In this document: one piece after another, positions 32,621-41,613 of the stretch | Layout of the letters: each line of letters begins with the position of its first letter | Position numbering within the stretch: the first letter of the stretch is position 1 | NCBI GenBank assembly: GCA_002449845.1 | Contig: DJXW01000034.1 | Coordinates: 62,001 to 126,000 of the forward strand | Direction of reading: 5' to 3' | From: Prevotella sp. UBA6994 | GTDB taxonomy: Bacteria; Bacteroidota; Bacteroidia; Bacteroidales; Bacteroidaceae | DNA length: 64,000 bases | The notes under the pieces: generated by a model | Seen by the model: the letters and a program-made list of their open reading frames with translations, nothing else | Databases searched by the model: none | Told to the model about the DNA's origin: nothing | Made by a program: the position numbers and the translations under genes

Positions 32621-33520
32621 TTATTCTCCTTGCAATTTTACTTCTCCATACATACCAATCTTGACAAATCCATCATTTTTAATGGCTATCTTGACGGCAT
32701 AGACCAAGTCTGCTCGCTCATCATCGGTGAGAATGGTCTTGGGAGTAAACTCTGAACGATTGGAAATCCATGTAACGGTACCTTTGTACGTCTTCTTCTG
32801 GTTATTGCCATAATCGGCAAAGACGGTTACTTGCTGTCCTAACTTGACCTGTTGTAATTGGGCGGAAGTGACGTAAGTTCTGATAAACATGTTGTCTGTA
32901 TCTGCCATCTTCAACAATGGCTTTCCCATCGTTACAAATTCTCCACGCTCTACATATTTCTCTAATACCGTTCCCTTCATCTGTGCAATGATATGACATT
33001 TACGCAGTTGGTCATAGAGTTGACTAACTTGTACGCTGGTAGTAGCTATTTGTGAGTTGAGTGTATGCACTTGTGTGTTGAGTGACGATATTTGTGCATT
33101 GAGTTGCTTCTGAAGAACTTGCACCTGACTTGTCGCATCGTCCAGCATCTTACTTGGTGCGGCACCATCTGCAACCAACTCCTTATAACGTCTTTGCTCT
33201 TGTTGGGCTTTTAATAATTGTTGACGTGTAGCTGCTATTTGCTTTTCCATATCAGGTTTCTGACTGGAATAGACAGTTTTTGTGGATTCGAGTTGCTTGA
33301 TTTTCAACCATAATTGTGTGGTGTCTATCAAGCCAATCTCACTGCCCAAGTCAATTACATCACCTTCATGTACGTTGAAAGTAATCAATGCGCCACTTTG
33401 TTCAGCATATACTGTAGTTTCAGTAGCCTCAAATGTACCAGTGGCATCATATTCTTTTTCTTGATGATTACAAGCGGTCAATGTCAGAACCATGCTTGTT
33501 ATGAACAATATCTTTTTCAT
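32621..33520 (-). CDS. HlyD-family membrane fusion lipoprotein, export operon 2
   Basis: The 299-residue protein has a lipoprotein signal peptide with lipobox LTAC (Cys17). The lipoyl-like half follows (GTFEATETTVYAEQSG, FNVHEGDVIDLGSEIGLID). A long coiled-coil hairpin spans about residues 70-170 (QQLLKAQQEQRRYKEL), and the second half contains GTVLEKYVERGEFVTMGKPLL. It bridges the inner-membrane transporter and TolC. Unlike the adaptor of operon 1, which has a transmembrane anchor, this one is lipid-anchored. It starts 3 nt after tolC. Confidence 0.92.
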   Translation of the reverse strand: MKKILFITSMVLTLTACNHQEKEYDATGTFEATETTVYAEQSGALITFNVHEGDVIDLGSEIGLIDTTQLWLKIKQLESTKTVYSSQKPDMEKQIAATRQQLLKAQQEQRRYKELVADGAAPSKMLDDATSQVQVLQKQLNAQISSLNTQVHTLNSQIATTSVQVSQLYDQLRKCHIIAQMKGTVLEKYVERGEFVTMGKPLLKMADTDNMFIRTYVTSAQLQQVKLGQQVTVFADYGNNQKKTYKGTVTWISNRSEFTPKTILTDDERADLVYAVKIAIKNDGFVKIGMYGEVKLQGE

Positions 33521-33523
33521 ATC

Positions 33524-34789
33524 TTAGTTATTTGTTGTATTCTTGAAGTCGTATATCTTTTTCAACATTTCTATTTCATGCATAGACAATTGCAATTTAG
33601 CGGCATTCTCGTTGTTGATTTCTTCCACGAGGTTGTTAACGTCGATGATTCCGTGAGAGAGTTTCGATTCTGCCGCCTTGCGCACGGAAGTTCTCAGTTT
33701 GATAATCTCAGAGTCTTCGTTCATAAGTTGGCGGTATCGTTGTATTTCTTCTTCTTGTTGTATTTGTTCCAATCGATTGTTGAAGAGGAACGTTTCGCGT
33801 TGTATGTTTATAGCTTCTCTTTGGGCATTGAGCTTTGCCTTGTCATTTTTCCGTGTGTATAAAGCTCCGATGTTCCATGTCAGTCTTGCTCCAATCATTC
33901 CGTTGAGTGACCATTTGTGACGCATCATGTCTTCAAACATATTATAACCAGGATATCCATAAAAGCCTGAGGCGAAAAGGGAAAATTTGGGTTTGAGATA
34001 TGAATCGAGCAACTTTTCTTGTGCCTGTGTCAGTTGTTGCTGCGTGTCAAAAAGCTTTAGTTCTGGTCGATGATTTGTGTATTTGTCTGAAATATTACTT
34101 GCAATCGGCTTTGATACTTCTTTAATTTCTATTCCACAAAATGCCCCAAGTATCATGGTCAGCATTCTTTTTTGCGAAAGAAGGGTTGTCATTTGTTGAG
34201 CCACATTCAAACGCTCAGCCTTCATGTTGTTGTAATCACTTTCTGCAGCTGTTCCCCTTTTAAACATGGAAGCCAATTTCTTTTCATTGGCAGAAAGGAA
34301 ATCCTGTAAGTATTGGTTCAACTGGATTTGCTCGTCGAGTAGTAAGATGCCAAAGTACATCTCATTGATTCTTTGGCGAATGGCATACATCGTAACGTCA
34401 TGTTGAGCAGTCTGCATATTACCTTGTTGGCGAGCCACTTCCTTTTGGTTTTTGATGGTTCCACCATCATAGATGGGTTGAGTGATGTCTATTCCCACTC
34501 TGTATTGGTCTTTTTTCAGACCTTTCATGTTCATTCCCATTTGGTTCATCATCGTTTGCATCTGTTCTGGCCAAGATGCTACGTCGCTTTGGTAAGTGGC
34601 TTGAGCGGAAGCTGTGATTTGTGGCAACCATCCTTTCTGGATGTTTGCCATCGTCAAATGTGTTGTTTGCTCCATCAATTCATATTGTTTAATCAATGGA
34701 TAGTTATGCTCTGCGGCACGATAACATTCCTCCAGTGTTTGGGCATGTGCCATCAGAGGTAGGAAAAGGGCAATGAGTATTTTCTTCAT
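33524..34789 (-). CDS. TolC-family outer membrane efflux protein, export operon 2
   Basis: The 421-residue protein has a signal peptide (MKKILIALFLPLMAHAQ) and two OEP halves with long helices. These are TLEECYRAAEHNYPLIKQYEL in the first, and HRPELKLFDTQQQLTQAQEKLL in the second. The C-terminal half includes HGIIDVNNLVEEINNEN. It is the first gene of the operon. The -7 box TATCTTTG lies at 34813-34820 on the minus strand. An AraC-type regulator is divergent, 154 nt away. Confidence 0.92.
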   Translation of the reverse strand: MKKILIALFLPLMAHAQTLEECYRAAEHNYPLIKQYELMEQTTHLTMANIQKGWLPQITASAQATYQSDVASWPEQMQTMMNQMGMNMKGLKKDQYRVGIDITQPIYDGGTIKNQKEVARQQGNMQTAQHDVTMYAIRQRINEMYFGILLLDEQIQLNQYLQDFLSANEKKLASMFKRGTAAESDYNNMKAERLNVAQQMTTLLSQKRMLTMILGAFCGIEIKEVSKPIASNISDKYTNHRPELKLFDTQQQLTQAQEKLLDSYLKPKFSLFASGFYGYPGYNMFEDMMRHKWSLNGMIGARLTWNIGALYTRKNDKAKLNAQREAINIQRETFLFNNRLEQIQQEEEIQRYRQLMNEDSEIIKLRTSVRKAAESKLSHGIIDVNNLVEEINNENAAKLQLSMHEIEMLKKIYDFKNTTNN

Positions 34790-34917
34790 AATGTAATTAC
34801 TTGTTTACGATGCAAAGATAGGGTGAAATAGGGATATATACGTTATCTTTATTGATAAAAGAATGTTCTTTTTGTACAAAATACATTTAAAAGAAACATG
34901 TTTTGATAAAAAACCAT

Positions 34918-34925
34918 TATCTTTG
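34918..34925 (+). promoter_or_regulatory. -7 box of the AraC-type regulator gene
   Basis: TATCTTTG fits TAnnTTTG and lies 18 nt before the ATG. A matching -33 box at the usual distance is not clear, which may mean the promoter needs an activator. The shared 154-nt region with the export operon is the likely regulator target. Confidence 0.5.
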
Positions 34926-34943
34926 CGTAAAAAATAAGCTATT

Positions 34944-35837
34944 ATGGCAGACTTGCAATACATTACCTTATCACATATGAAAAGAGTATTTGACATGTAT
35001 GATGACATGTCGGCTAACAATTACATTTCCCAAAATATGATTCTTGTTCGCAATCCGCCTCTCTTATGGTTGAAACGACTCCTGTCAAATGAGCCACGTG
35101 TGCTGAAAGAGATGAGAATCGTCATTCTCAAAAAAGGATGGACGAAGCCAACACTAAATCTGATGAACTATCTTTTTGAAGAAGGAGAATTGCTCTTTTT
35201 GGCATCAAATGCCATTGCACAGATACAAGATTGTTCTGATGATTTAGATGGTATAGGGTTTTCCTTGAGTGACGATTTGTTTAGTCTTGCACTCGGCAAT
35301 CATGCACCGAAAGCATTTGATGGACATTTACGAGAGTTTCATTTTCATCTGAAACCTCGTGATATGGAATTTTTAGACCAGCTCCATCACCTTATATATA
35401 ATAATATACGTCAGGATAATCATAGCGCACAGGTAACGCTACATCTTATCAGCACTTTTCTTTGGTATGTTGATTATTTGTATGGACAAAGTGAAGAAAA
35501 TAACCGTCAAACTCAATCTCGTGAGCAACGATTGTTTTCTGATTTCATGCAATTGGTAAGTAATAATGCGGCTCGTCAACACCAATTGGATTTCTATGCG
35601 TCTCAGTTGTGTCTATCCACTCGATATGTGAGTACGCTCATTAAGAAAGTGAGTGGCAAATCTGCAAAGGCATGGATTGATGATGCCATCATTGCTCGTA
35701 TCAAGATAGAACTGAAGCACTCTGATAAATCTGTGAATCAAATTGCGGACGAAATGGATTTCCCCAATCCTTCTTTTATGTGTAAGTATTTCAAGCGAAA
35801 TACGGGTGTTACGCCAATGGAATATCGCAAAAAATAA
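34944..35837 (+). CDS. AraC-family transcriptional regulator beside export operon 2
   Basis: The 297-residue protein has an N-terminal sensing part (about 1-190). Its C-terminal HTH_18 domain holds two helix-turn-helix units: LDFYASQLCLSTRYVSTLIKKVSGKSAKAWI and then QIADEMDFPNPSFMCKYFKRNTGVTPMEYRKK. This matches the AraC/XylS signature. The divergent position next to the efflux operon points to local control, probably in response to an exported compound; that is inference. It ends 4 nt from the convergent dehydrogenase gene, so no separate terminator fits between them. Confidence 0.9.
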   Translation: MADLQYITLSHMKRVFDMYDDMSANNYISQNMILVRNPPLLWLKRLLSNEPRVLKEMRIVILKKGWTKPTLNLMNYLFEEGELLFLASNAIAQIQDCSDDLDGIGFSLSDDLFSLALGNHAPKAFDGHLREFHFHLKPRDMEFLDQLHHLIYNNIRQDNHSAQVTLHLISTFLWYVDYLYGQSEENNRQTQSREQRLFSDFMQLVSNNAARQHQLDFYASQLCLSTRYVSTLIKKVSGKSAKAWIDDAIIARIKIELKHSDKSVNQIADEMDFPNPSFMCKYFKRNTGVTPMEYRKK

Positions 35838-35841
35838 CCCA

Positions 35842-36792
35842 TCAAACAGTGTTGATGGGTTTTCCTTCGATAAATGCCTTCACATTGTCTGTTACTATTT
35901 GAATCAAACGAATACGTGCCTCACGCGTTGCCCATGCTATGTGGGGTGTGATGTATGCGTTTGTACAATGGAGTAGGGGATTGTCTGCTGCTGGTGGTTC
36001 TTGCCCCATTACGTCGGTGCAATAGGCAGCAAGATGACCATTGTTGAGTGCATCAGCCACTGCTTGCTCGTCAATCAATGGACCACGCCCCGTATTGATC
36101 AAAATTGTAGATGGCTTAATCTTCTTGATGGAATCTGCATTGATAAGATGACGAGTCTCTGGAGTGAGAGGACAATGCAAGGAAATGATGTCACTTTGTG
36201 ACAGTAATTCCTCCATGCTTACCTTGGTAATTCCATTTTGTAGTGAGGAGGCTGACTTACTGGTAAAAGCAATCACTTTCATTCCAAAAGCAAAAGCGAT
36301 GGTTGCCACTCGTTGACCTATGTTTCCCAATCCCACAATGCCTATCGTCTTTCCTGCTATTTCTGTCAACGGTGTATCACTATAGCTGAAGTCGGCACTG
36401 TTGCTCCATCTTCTGTTTCTGTTTTGAATAGAATAATGCTCCACTCGGTTTGTTACAGTCAACAGATGGGCAAAGACCATTTGTGCTACACTGTCTGTGC
36501 TGTATGCGGGAACATTGGTAACGATAATACCACGCTCATGGGCTGCATCTACATCTATCACGTTATAGCCAGTACCTGTTACACCTATATATTTAAGGTG
36601 GGGCAACTGCGCCATTTCTTCTTTCCCGAAGCAAACTTTATTGGTCAAAACGATGTCGGCATCTTTTGCACGAGCGACAGTTTCTTGGGGAGAAGTCCGT
36701 TCGTAAACGGTTACTTCTCCCATATTTTCCAATTCTTTCCATGAGAGGTCACCAGGATTGGCGGTGAATCCATCAAGAATTACGATTTTCAT
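35842..36792 (-). CDS. D-2-hydroxyacid dehydrogenase (glycerate dehydrogenase-like)
   Basis: The 316-residue protein has the two-domain fold of this family. The NAD-binding motif is GLGNIG (154-159) in a Rossmann unit. The catalytic trio appears as Arg236 (NTGRGP), Glu265 (GQEPP) and His284 (TPHIAW). TGYNVIDVDAAHERGIIV is a family hallmark. The closest functional type by eye is hydroxypyruvate/glycerate dehydrogenase, but lactate or other 2-keto acid use cannot be excluded. It lies 8 nt after the GH3 gene and could be read through from it. Confidence 0.92.
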   Translation of the reverse strand: MKIVILDGFTANPGDLSWKELENMGEVTVYERTSPQETVARAKDADIVLTNKVCFGKEEMAQLPHLKYIGVTGTGYNVIDVDAAHERGIIVTNVPAYSTDSVAQMVFAHLLTVTNRVEHYSIQNRNRRWSNSADFSYSDTPLTEIAGKTIGIVGLGNIGQRVATIAFAFGMKVIAFTSKSASSLQNGITKVSMEELLSQSDIISLHCPLTPETRHLINADSIKKIKPSTILINTGRGPLIDEQAVADALNNGHLAAYCTDVMGQEPPAADNPLLHCTNAYITPHIAWATREARIRLIQIVTDNVKAFIEGKPINTV

Positions 36793-36800
36793 GCTCTTTA

Positions 36801-39281
36801 TTAAATGTTAGGTGTGTTCCACGTTTTGGTTCGTGTACATTGTATATTCTTTGTGAGTTTTCCTATCTTTAAGGTGAAATCACCTTCTTCCAATGTCCAT
36901 TTACCGTCAGCTCCGACGAATGCCATGTCTTTAGCGGGTAATTGGAATGTGACGGTTTTTGTCTCACCTGGTTCAAGGGCAATCTTCGTAAATTGGCGCA
37001 GGCGTTTGTTGTCTGGTATGATTGATGCAACCAAGTCGCTGGTGTATAGTAGCACGGGTTCTTTACCAGATATATTTCCCGTATTCTTCACATCTACGGA
37101 AACGGTGAGTATGTCATCTGACGTGAATGAGGTTTTGTCAACTTGCAGATTGCTATATTCAAACGTAGTATAACTCATTCCATAACCAAATGGCCATTGC
37201 AACGAAACCTTTGCGTCATAGTTGTAGGCACCTGCCATCGTTCCCACTTCCTCACTCACCTTGTAGTCGTAATTGGCAAGTGAGTTGATTTCACGAGGAT
37301 AGGTGTATGGCATCTTAGCAGAGAAGTTCACTTCTCCAGCCAAGAGGTTTGCCAATGCATCAGCACCGTAATTACCTGGTAAGAAGATGTGTACCACTGC
37401 TTTTGTCAATGGTTCGATATCTGCAATGAGGCGTGGACGTCCTTCATTCAGAATTAAGATGATAGGCTTACCTGTCTTGGCTAATTCCTTCACCAAGTTA
37501 CGTTGGTTTCCTGATAACCATAAGTCGGTCAGGTTTCCTGGTGTCTCGCAATAACTGTTCTCTCCGATACATGCTACGATGACGTCAGCTTGTGCTGCAG
37601 CTTGTACGGCTTTTTCTATTTGTGGCTGAAGTTCTTCATAGTAAGCACCGTTTTCTTTATACTTCACACCTTGTTCTAATATGATGTTCTCTTGACCGTA
37701 TTTGTTGCAGAGTGCTTCATAAATCGTGTTGTATTGCTCTGACAAGTCTTCAGCCTTCGAACCTTGCCATGTGTAACTCCAACCACCATTCAAACATCTC
37801 ATTTGATTGGCATTGGGACCAGTGAGTAATATTTTCTTCCCTTTTGCTAATGGAAGGATGTTTTCTTCGTTTTTCAATAATACCTGTGACTCTTCTGCTG
37901 CATGGAGAGCTTTCAATGCAAACTCCTGACTTCCAAACTTTTCATAGTCTTTTCCGCCTGTATTGGGTTGGTCAAATAATCCCAAACGATATTTCACGCG
38001 AAGAATGCGGCGCACGGCATCGTCGATACGACTCATGCTAACCTTTCCTTCATTGACCAATTCCTTCAATAGAATGCAGAAATCTACGCTATATGGGTCC
38101 ATACTCATGTCGATACCTGCATTGATGGCTATGCGAATGGCATCTTTCTTGTCTTTAGCCACCTTCTCACGAGTATAGAGGTTGTTGATGTCAGCCCAGT
38201 CGGTCAGTATCATCCCATCCCAATTGAGATCTTGTTTTAGCCATTTGGTGAGGTATTCATAACTGGCATGAACGGGAACGCCGTTGATACTTGCAGAGTT
38301 GACCATGATTGTGAGTGCTCCTGCTTGAATGGCAGCTTTGAATGGCTCAAAATATTTCTCACGTAACATGAGTGGAGACAGGTAGGCTGGCGTGCGGTCT
38401 TTCCCCGTAAAGGGTGCACCATAAGCCATGTAGTGCTTCACGCTCGTTGCCACGTTGTATTTTCCCAAATGGTTCGGGTCGTTACCTTGATAACCGAGAA
38501 TCTCTGCTTCTGCCATACGGGCATTGACAATCGCATCTTCACCGAAACTCTCCCAAATACGTGACCAACGGGGATCACGACCAAGGTCGAGTACGGGATT
38601 GTAAACCCAAGGACAATTACCTGCACGACTCTCGTATGCTGTTACTTCTGCCATTTCCTGTGCCAATTTCGTATTGAACGAGGCACCGAGGTTGATGGGT
38701 TGAGGAAACAATGTTCCTCCTTGCGTGTATGTAACACCATGATTGTGGTCAAGACCATAGATGTCGGGAATGCCAATGTATTTCATCGACTTCTTCTGAA
38801 TCAGTCCAATCCATTCCTGCCATTGCGCTACAGTGGCTGCCTTGGTGCCTGGAGCGTTGAGGATAGAGCCTACCTTATGCTTAGAGATGCAAGTGTCGAG
38901 CATGGTCTCATTAAGTTTCCATGCCATCTTAGGCTTTCCCTCATAGATATCAAGGTTGTAACTTCCCAATCGAGCAATGATTTGCTTGTCTGATTGTTTG
39001 ATAAGCTTGTTGATTTCCTTGTCCGACGTTCCGTAGGATTTAAGAACTTGTTTCACCTTGTTGCGGTCAACCTTGGCATTCTCAGCCTCCATCTTTCCCA
39101 TCACGTCAAGGTTCAGTTCCAACATCTGTCCCACTTTCTCATCGAGGGTCATCTTAGCGAGTGTAGCCTCAATCTTCTGTTCGATGGCCTCATCCCTGGG
39201 TATTGCAGGTTTAATCACACTCTGTGCAGACATGGAGATTGCCATGACTGCCAAGCCAATTGTAATGAATGTTCGTCTCAT
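36801..39281 (-). CDS. Secreted glycoside hydrolase family 3 beta-glucosidase-like enzyme
   Basis: I chose the ATG giving MRRTFITIGLAVMAISMSAQ, a signal peptide (826 aa). The GH3 N-terminal barrel contains the KH motif at 282-283 (SVKHYMAYG) and the nucleophile Asp361 in GMILTDWADI. A C-terminal alpha/beta sandwich and a fibronectin-type domain (VDVKNTGNISGKEPVLLY) follow. An unusual helical insert of about 60 residues (MGKMEAENAKVDRNKVKQ to YEGKPKMAW) separates the N-terminal stretch MTLDEKVGQML from the barrel. The product probably cleaves beta-glucosides in the periplasm. Confidence 0.94.
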   Translation of the reverse strand: MRRTFITIGLAVMAISMSAQSVIKPAIPRDEAIEQKIEATLAKMTLDEKVGQMLELNLDVMGKMEAENAKVDRNKVKQVLKSYGTSDKEINKLIKQSDKQIIARLGSYNLDIYEGKPKMAWKLNETMLDTCISKHKVGSILNAPGTKAATVAQWQEWIGLIQKKSMKYIGIPDIYGLDHNHGVTYTQGGTLFPQPINLGASFNTKLAQEMAEVTAYESRAGNCPWVYNPVLDLGRDPRWSRIWESFGEDAIVNARMAEAEILGYQGNDPNHLGKYNVATSVKHYMAYGAPFTGKDRTPAYLSPLMLREKYFEPFKAAIQAGALTIMVNSASINGVPVHASYEYLTKWLKQDLNWDGMILTDWADINNLYTREKVAKDKKDAIRIAINAGIDMSMDPYSVDFCILLKELVNEGKVSMSRIDDAVRRILRVKYRLGLFDQPNTGGKDYEKFGSQEFALKALHAAEESQVLLKNEENILPLAKGKKILLTGPNANQMRCLNGGWSYTWQGSKAEDLSEQYNTIYEALCNKYGQENIILEQGVKYKENGAYYEELQPQIEKAVQAAAQADVIVACIGENSYCETPGNLTDLWLSGNQRNLVKELAKTGKPIILILNEGRPRLIADIEPLTKAVVHIFLPGNYGADALANLLAGEVNFSAKMPYTYPREINSLANYDYKVSEEVGTMAGAYNYDAKVSLQWPFGYGMSYTTFEYSNLQVDKTSFTSDDILTVSVDVKNTGNISGKEPVLLYTSDLVASIIPDNKRLRQFTKIALEPGETKTVTFQLPAKDMAFVGADGKWTLEEGDFTLKIGKLTKNIQCTRTKTWNTPNI

Positions 39282-39459
39282 GATTATATTTTTAATTATT
39301 AACTTCTGGTAGTTATTACATGACAACATACATATTACATACGTTCCATATTAGATTATGTCATTGCCATTCACCACGCAAAGTTAAATAAATTATCCGA
39401 AAAATGAAAGAATGGATAAAGATATTTGCATGTTCTTTCTTTACAAAGAAAAAATTGTG

Positions 39460-39467
39460 TAATTTTG
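39460..39467 (+). promoter_or_regulatory. -7 box of the A/T-rich membrane protein gene
   Basis: TAATTTTG fits TAnnTTTG and is 46 nt before the ATG. Apart from this, the 232-nt gap from the GH3 start holds only A/T-rich sequence. Confidence 0.5.
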
Positions 39468-39513
39468 CAAAATATTATAGGGGTGTTTATTAAAGCTTTA
39501 GCTGATATATTTT

Positions 39514-40857
39514 ATGATAGTTCGAAATATGTTTAAGTTAAGAGATGACGAACGACATATATCAATTGTGTTAATTCTTCTTTTCTCAGTTATAAATTTT
39601 TTATATATACATCAGTTTTATGGCATCTTTTGGCCTAAATTATCCGGTTATGATCCGTGGGTTCATGGCATAGTTACTGATTGGATTCATGCTTCTTATG
39701 TCTATAGTGATATATTTACGCATTCATTATTTTCCTTTTTGTTATTGCCACTTTACGGGCTCAATATGTTATGTATAAAAATTCTCGGATTTAATTGTGC
39801 TGATTATATTTTGGGAATAGTTTTGGTATTCAATTCTTTTTTTTCATTTATTTTTCTGAAGAGAATTTTTATCGATATAATTGAATTAACACATAAAGAT
39901 GCCTTGTTGTTAAGCACTTTGTTTTTTTCATTTGCTTATATCATGTTGATGATTGTAGTTCCAGAACATTTCCCTTTTTCGATGTTTTTGCTGATAATGC
40001 TTCTTTATGTTTCTGGAATTAAAATCAAAAATAATCGTCCGTTTTCTAGCTTTGAAATGATTGTCTTATATATTTTAACTGCTGGTATAACAATCACAAA
40101 TGGAATCAAGGCTTTCTTTTCATATTTATTTGTAAATGGGATTATATCCTTGTCTATAAAGAAGATCGTGTTATTATTTGTTGTTCCCACGATTTTTATT
40201 TGTTTGTTGTCTTTATTTCAGAAGCAACTGACAAAAGGAAAAGACCTTGGAATGACTACATTAGCTGTTGCGTATGAAAAAAATGCAAAATCAAAGCCTG
40301 CTTATGTGGATATTTCTAAGGTTCAATTGACCTCCAAAGAGTTGGTGGATTTTGAAAGAGTAAGAAAAGAAAGAAAAGAGAAAGAATCTGGTGATTTGAT
40401 ATCGGTGTATAAAAGAAGATACTTCATTGATAGTAGCTATGACAGTTTTTTCAAGGTTTTATTTTGCAATTTCTTAGGAGAATCATTTCAATTCCATAGG
40501 AATGGATTTTTAGAAAACAGAATTTTTGGTCTTTATAAGAATCCAATTAATCATATTGTTCAAATCACTTTGTTATTAGCTGCTTTGTTTGGCTTTTATT
40601 TGGGTAGAAATGATAAATTCTTGAGATTGTGTTTATCTTTTTTCTTAGTAGATTTTACAATTCATATCGCTTTGGGGTATGCCTTTAAAGAAATTTATAT
40701 AATGGCTCCTCATTGGACGTTTTTGATTCCAATATGTATAGGTTATTTGTTTAAATATGGAAATAGACTGAATGTTATTAGAAGTATTGTATCTGTAATA
40801 ACTATTTTCTTAGTGTCTTACAATGGTTTCTTGTTCGTAAGATATTGTTGTACTTGA
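39514..40857 (+). CDS. Large polytopic membrane protein, possibly DUF6080-like
   Basis: The 447-residue protein has about ten membrane segments and two soluble stretches. The first, near residues 30-55, contains GIFWPKLSGYDPWVHG. A longer charged one at about 235-330 contains RVRKERKEKESGDLISVYKRRYFIDSSYDSFF. The layout recalls membrane glycosyltransferases or polymer-export proteins, and I believe it resembles the DUF6080 family, without certainty. A/T content and A/T-ending codons are much higher than in the genes on either side, suggesting a separate origin. It is a single-gene unit followed by a dispersed element. Confidence 0.65.
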   Translation: MIVRNMFKLRDDERHISIVLILLFSVINFLYIHQFYGIFWPKLSGYDPWVHGIVTDWIHASYVYSDIFTHSLFSFLLLPLYGLNMLCIKILGFNCADYILGIVLVFNSFFSFIFLKRIFIDIIELTHKDALLLSTLFFSFAYIMLMIVVPEHFPFSMFLLIMLLYVSGIKIKNNRPFSSFEMIVLYILTAGITITNGIKAFFSYLFVNGIISLSIKKIVLLFVVPTIFICLLSLFQKQLTKGKDLGMTTLAVAYEKNAKSKPAYVDISKVQLTSKELVDFERVRKERKEKESGDLISVYKRRYFIDSSYDSFFKVLFCNFLGESFQFHRNGFLENRIFGLYKNPINHIVQITLLLAALFGFYLGRNDKFLRLCLSFFLVDFTIHIALGYAFKEIYIMAPHWTFLIPICIGYLFKYGNRLNVIRSIVSVITIFLVSYNGFLFVRYCCT

Positions 40858-40872
40858 TAGTCATTTATTCTG

Positions 40873-41265
40873 AAAATTCCCTACAAAAAATTTTTGGAAA
40901 AAATCTCAAATGAGAAATGAAATACTTCTAAATAATGTGTTTGTGGGATCAAAATCACTGTTTTTTCTCATAATTATATGAGTTACACCTATAACTATAT
41001 ATGTTAGCTCGCTAATGATATATGTTACAGACGTAACTCATATAGTTAATGAGCTATAATAATATGTTATGAATGCCCGAAAATATTGTTTTTCTGCATA
41101 ATAATACAATAATTGATTGCATAAACATACAGTTAATTTTATAAAGTGTTAATAATCAGAATTTTATATAATAGCTCAAAAAACTGCATTTTTTGTACTG
41201 ATAGAGGCGTTGGTGGAAAATATCGCATTTTGGAGAGCTGTTTTTGTCACTTTTTGTTGACAAAT
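40873..41265 (+). repeat. Dispersed intergenic element, copy C
   Basis: It follows the A/T-rich membrane protein gene. It shares the left block (AAAAAATCTCAAATGAGA), a five-unit palindrome array, and a middle block like that of copy B (GCATAAACATACAGTTAATTTT, TTAATAATCAGA in parts). The right block reads GCATTTTTTG, GGTGGAAAATATCGCA, then GTTTTTGTCACTTT and TTGACA. It has the same orientation as the other copies. Confidence 0.75.
40971..41069 (+). repeat. Iteron-like array C: five 15-bp near-palindromes, 21-bp period
   Basis: Units lie at 40971-40985, 40992-41006, 41013-41027, 41034-41048 and 41055-41069. Unit 2, TAACTATATATGTTA, equals unit 2 of array A. The spacers CACCTA, GCTCGC, CAGACG and ATGAGC are all 6 nt. 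The outer units are the most degenerate. Confidence 0.85.
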
Positions 41266-41426
41266 GCTTTCGTGATGGTTGTTTGGACAGTCTATAATTA
41301 TGTATTGAAGGAGCCCCACTTTATTCTTGATTAGCATAAGCTTCACCAACCGGGTAAATCCGCTGAGCCAAAAAATCTACAAATCCCAAATTGCGCTGAC
41401 CCTTCAGATGGGGGATTTTAGGGGAA

Positions 41427-41469
41427 ATAAAAAATCCGCAGGATACTGATTGACAGTTCTTGCGGATTT
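41427..41469 (-). terminator. Terminator of tRNA-Lys
   Basis: On the minus strand AAATCCGCA and TGCGGATTT (41461-41469 and 41432-41440) form a 9-bp stem followed by a T run. It starts 8 nt after the tRNA. Confidence 0.85.
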
Positions 41470-41476
41470 ACTTTTG

Positions 41477-41549
41477 TGATCCGTTTGGGGCTCGAACCCA
41501 AGACCCCAACATTAAAAGTGTTGTGCTCTACCTGCTGAGCTAACGGATC
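41477..41549 (-). tRNA. tRNA-Lys (anticodon TTT)
   Basis: The acceptor stem GATCCGT pairs with ACGGATC. The D arm contains GCTCAGCAGGTAGAGC, the anticodon loop is CTTTTAA in a CAACA/TGTTG stem, and the T arm is TTGGGTTCGAGCCCCAA. The discriminator base is A and CCA is not encoded, as is usual in Bacteroidota. Confidence 0.97.
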
Positions 41550-41613
41550 TCCGAATATGCTCTTCCGTTGAAAAGCGGTGCAAAGGTAATATGTTTTTTT
41601 GGATTAGACAAAT

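Noticed and set aside
32461..32664. Open frame on the plus strand reading SEFSEFSEL repeats
   Set aside because: It is produced by the 9-bp array, which keeps a frame open because 9 is divisible by three. It has no conserved part and lies antisense to the export operon.
41340..41426. Possible second small hairpin or gene between element C and the tRNA terminator
   Set aside because: A partial AAATCCGC repeat is present, but there is no stable stem and no coding frame.
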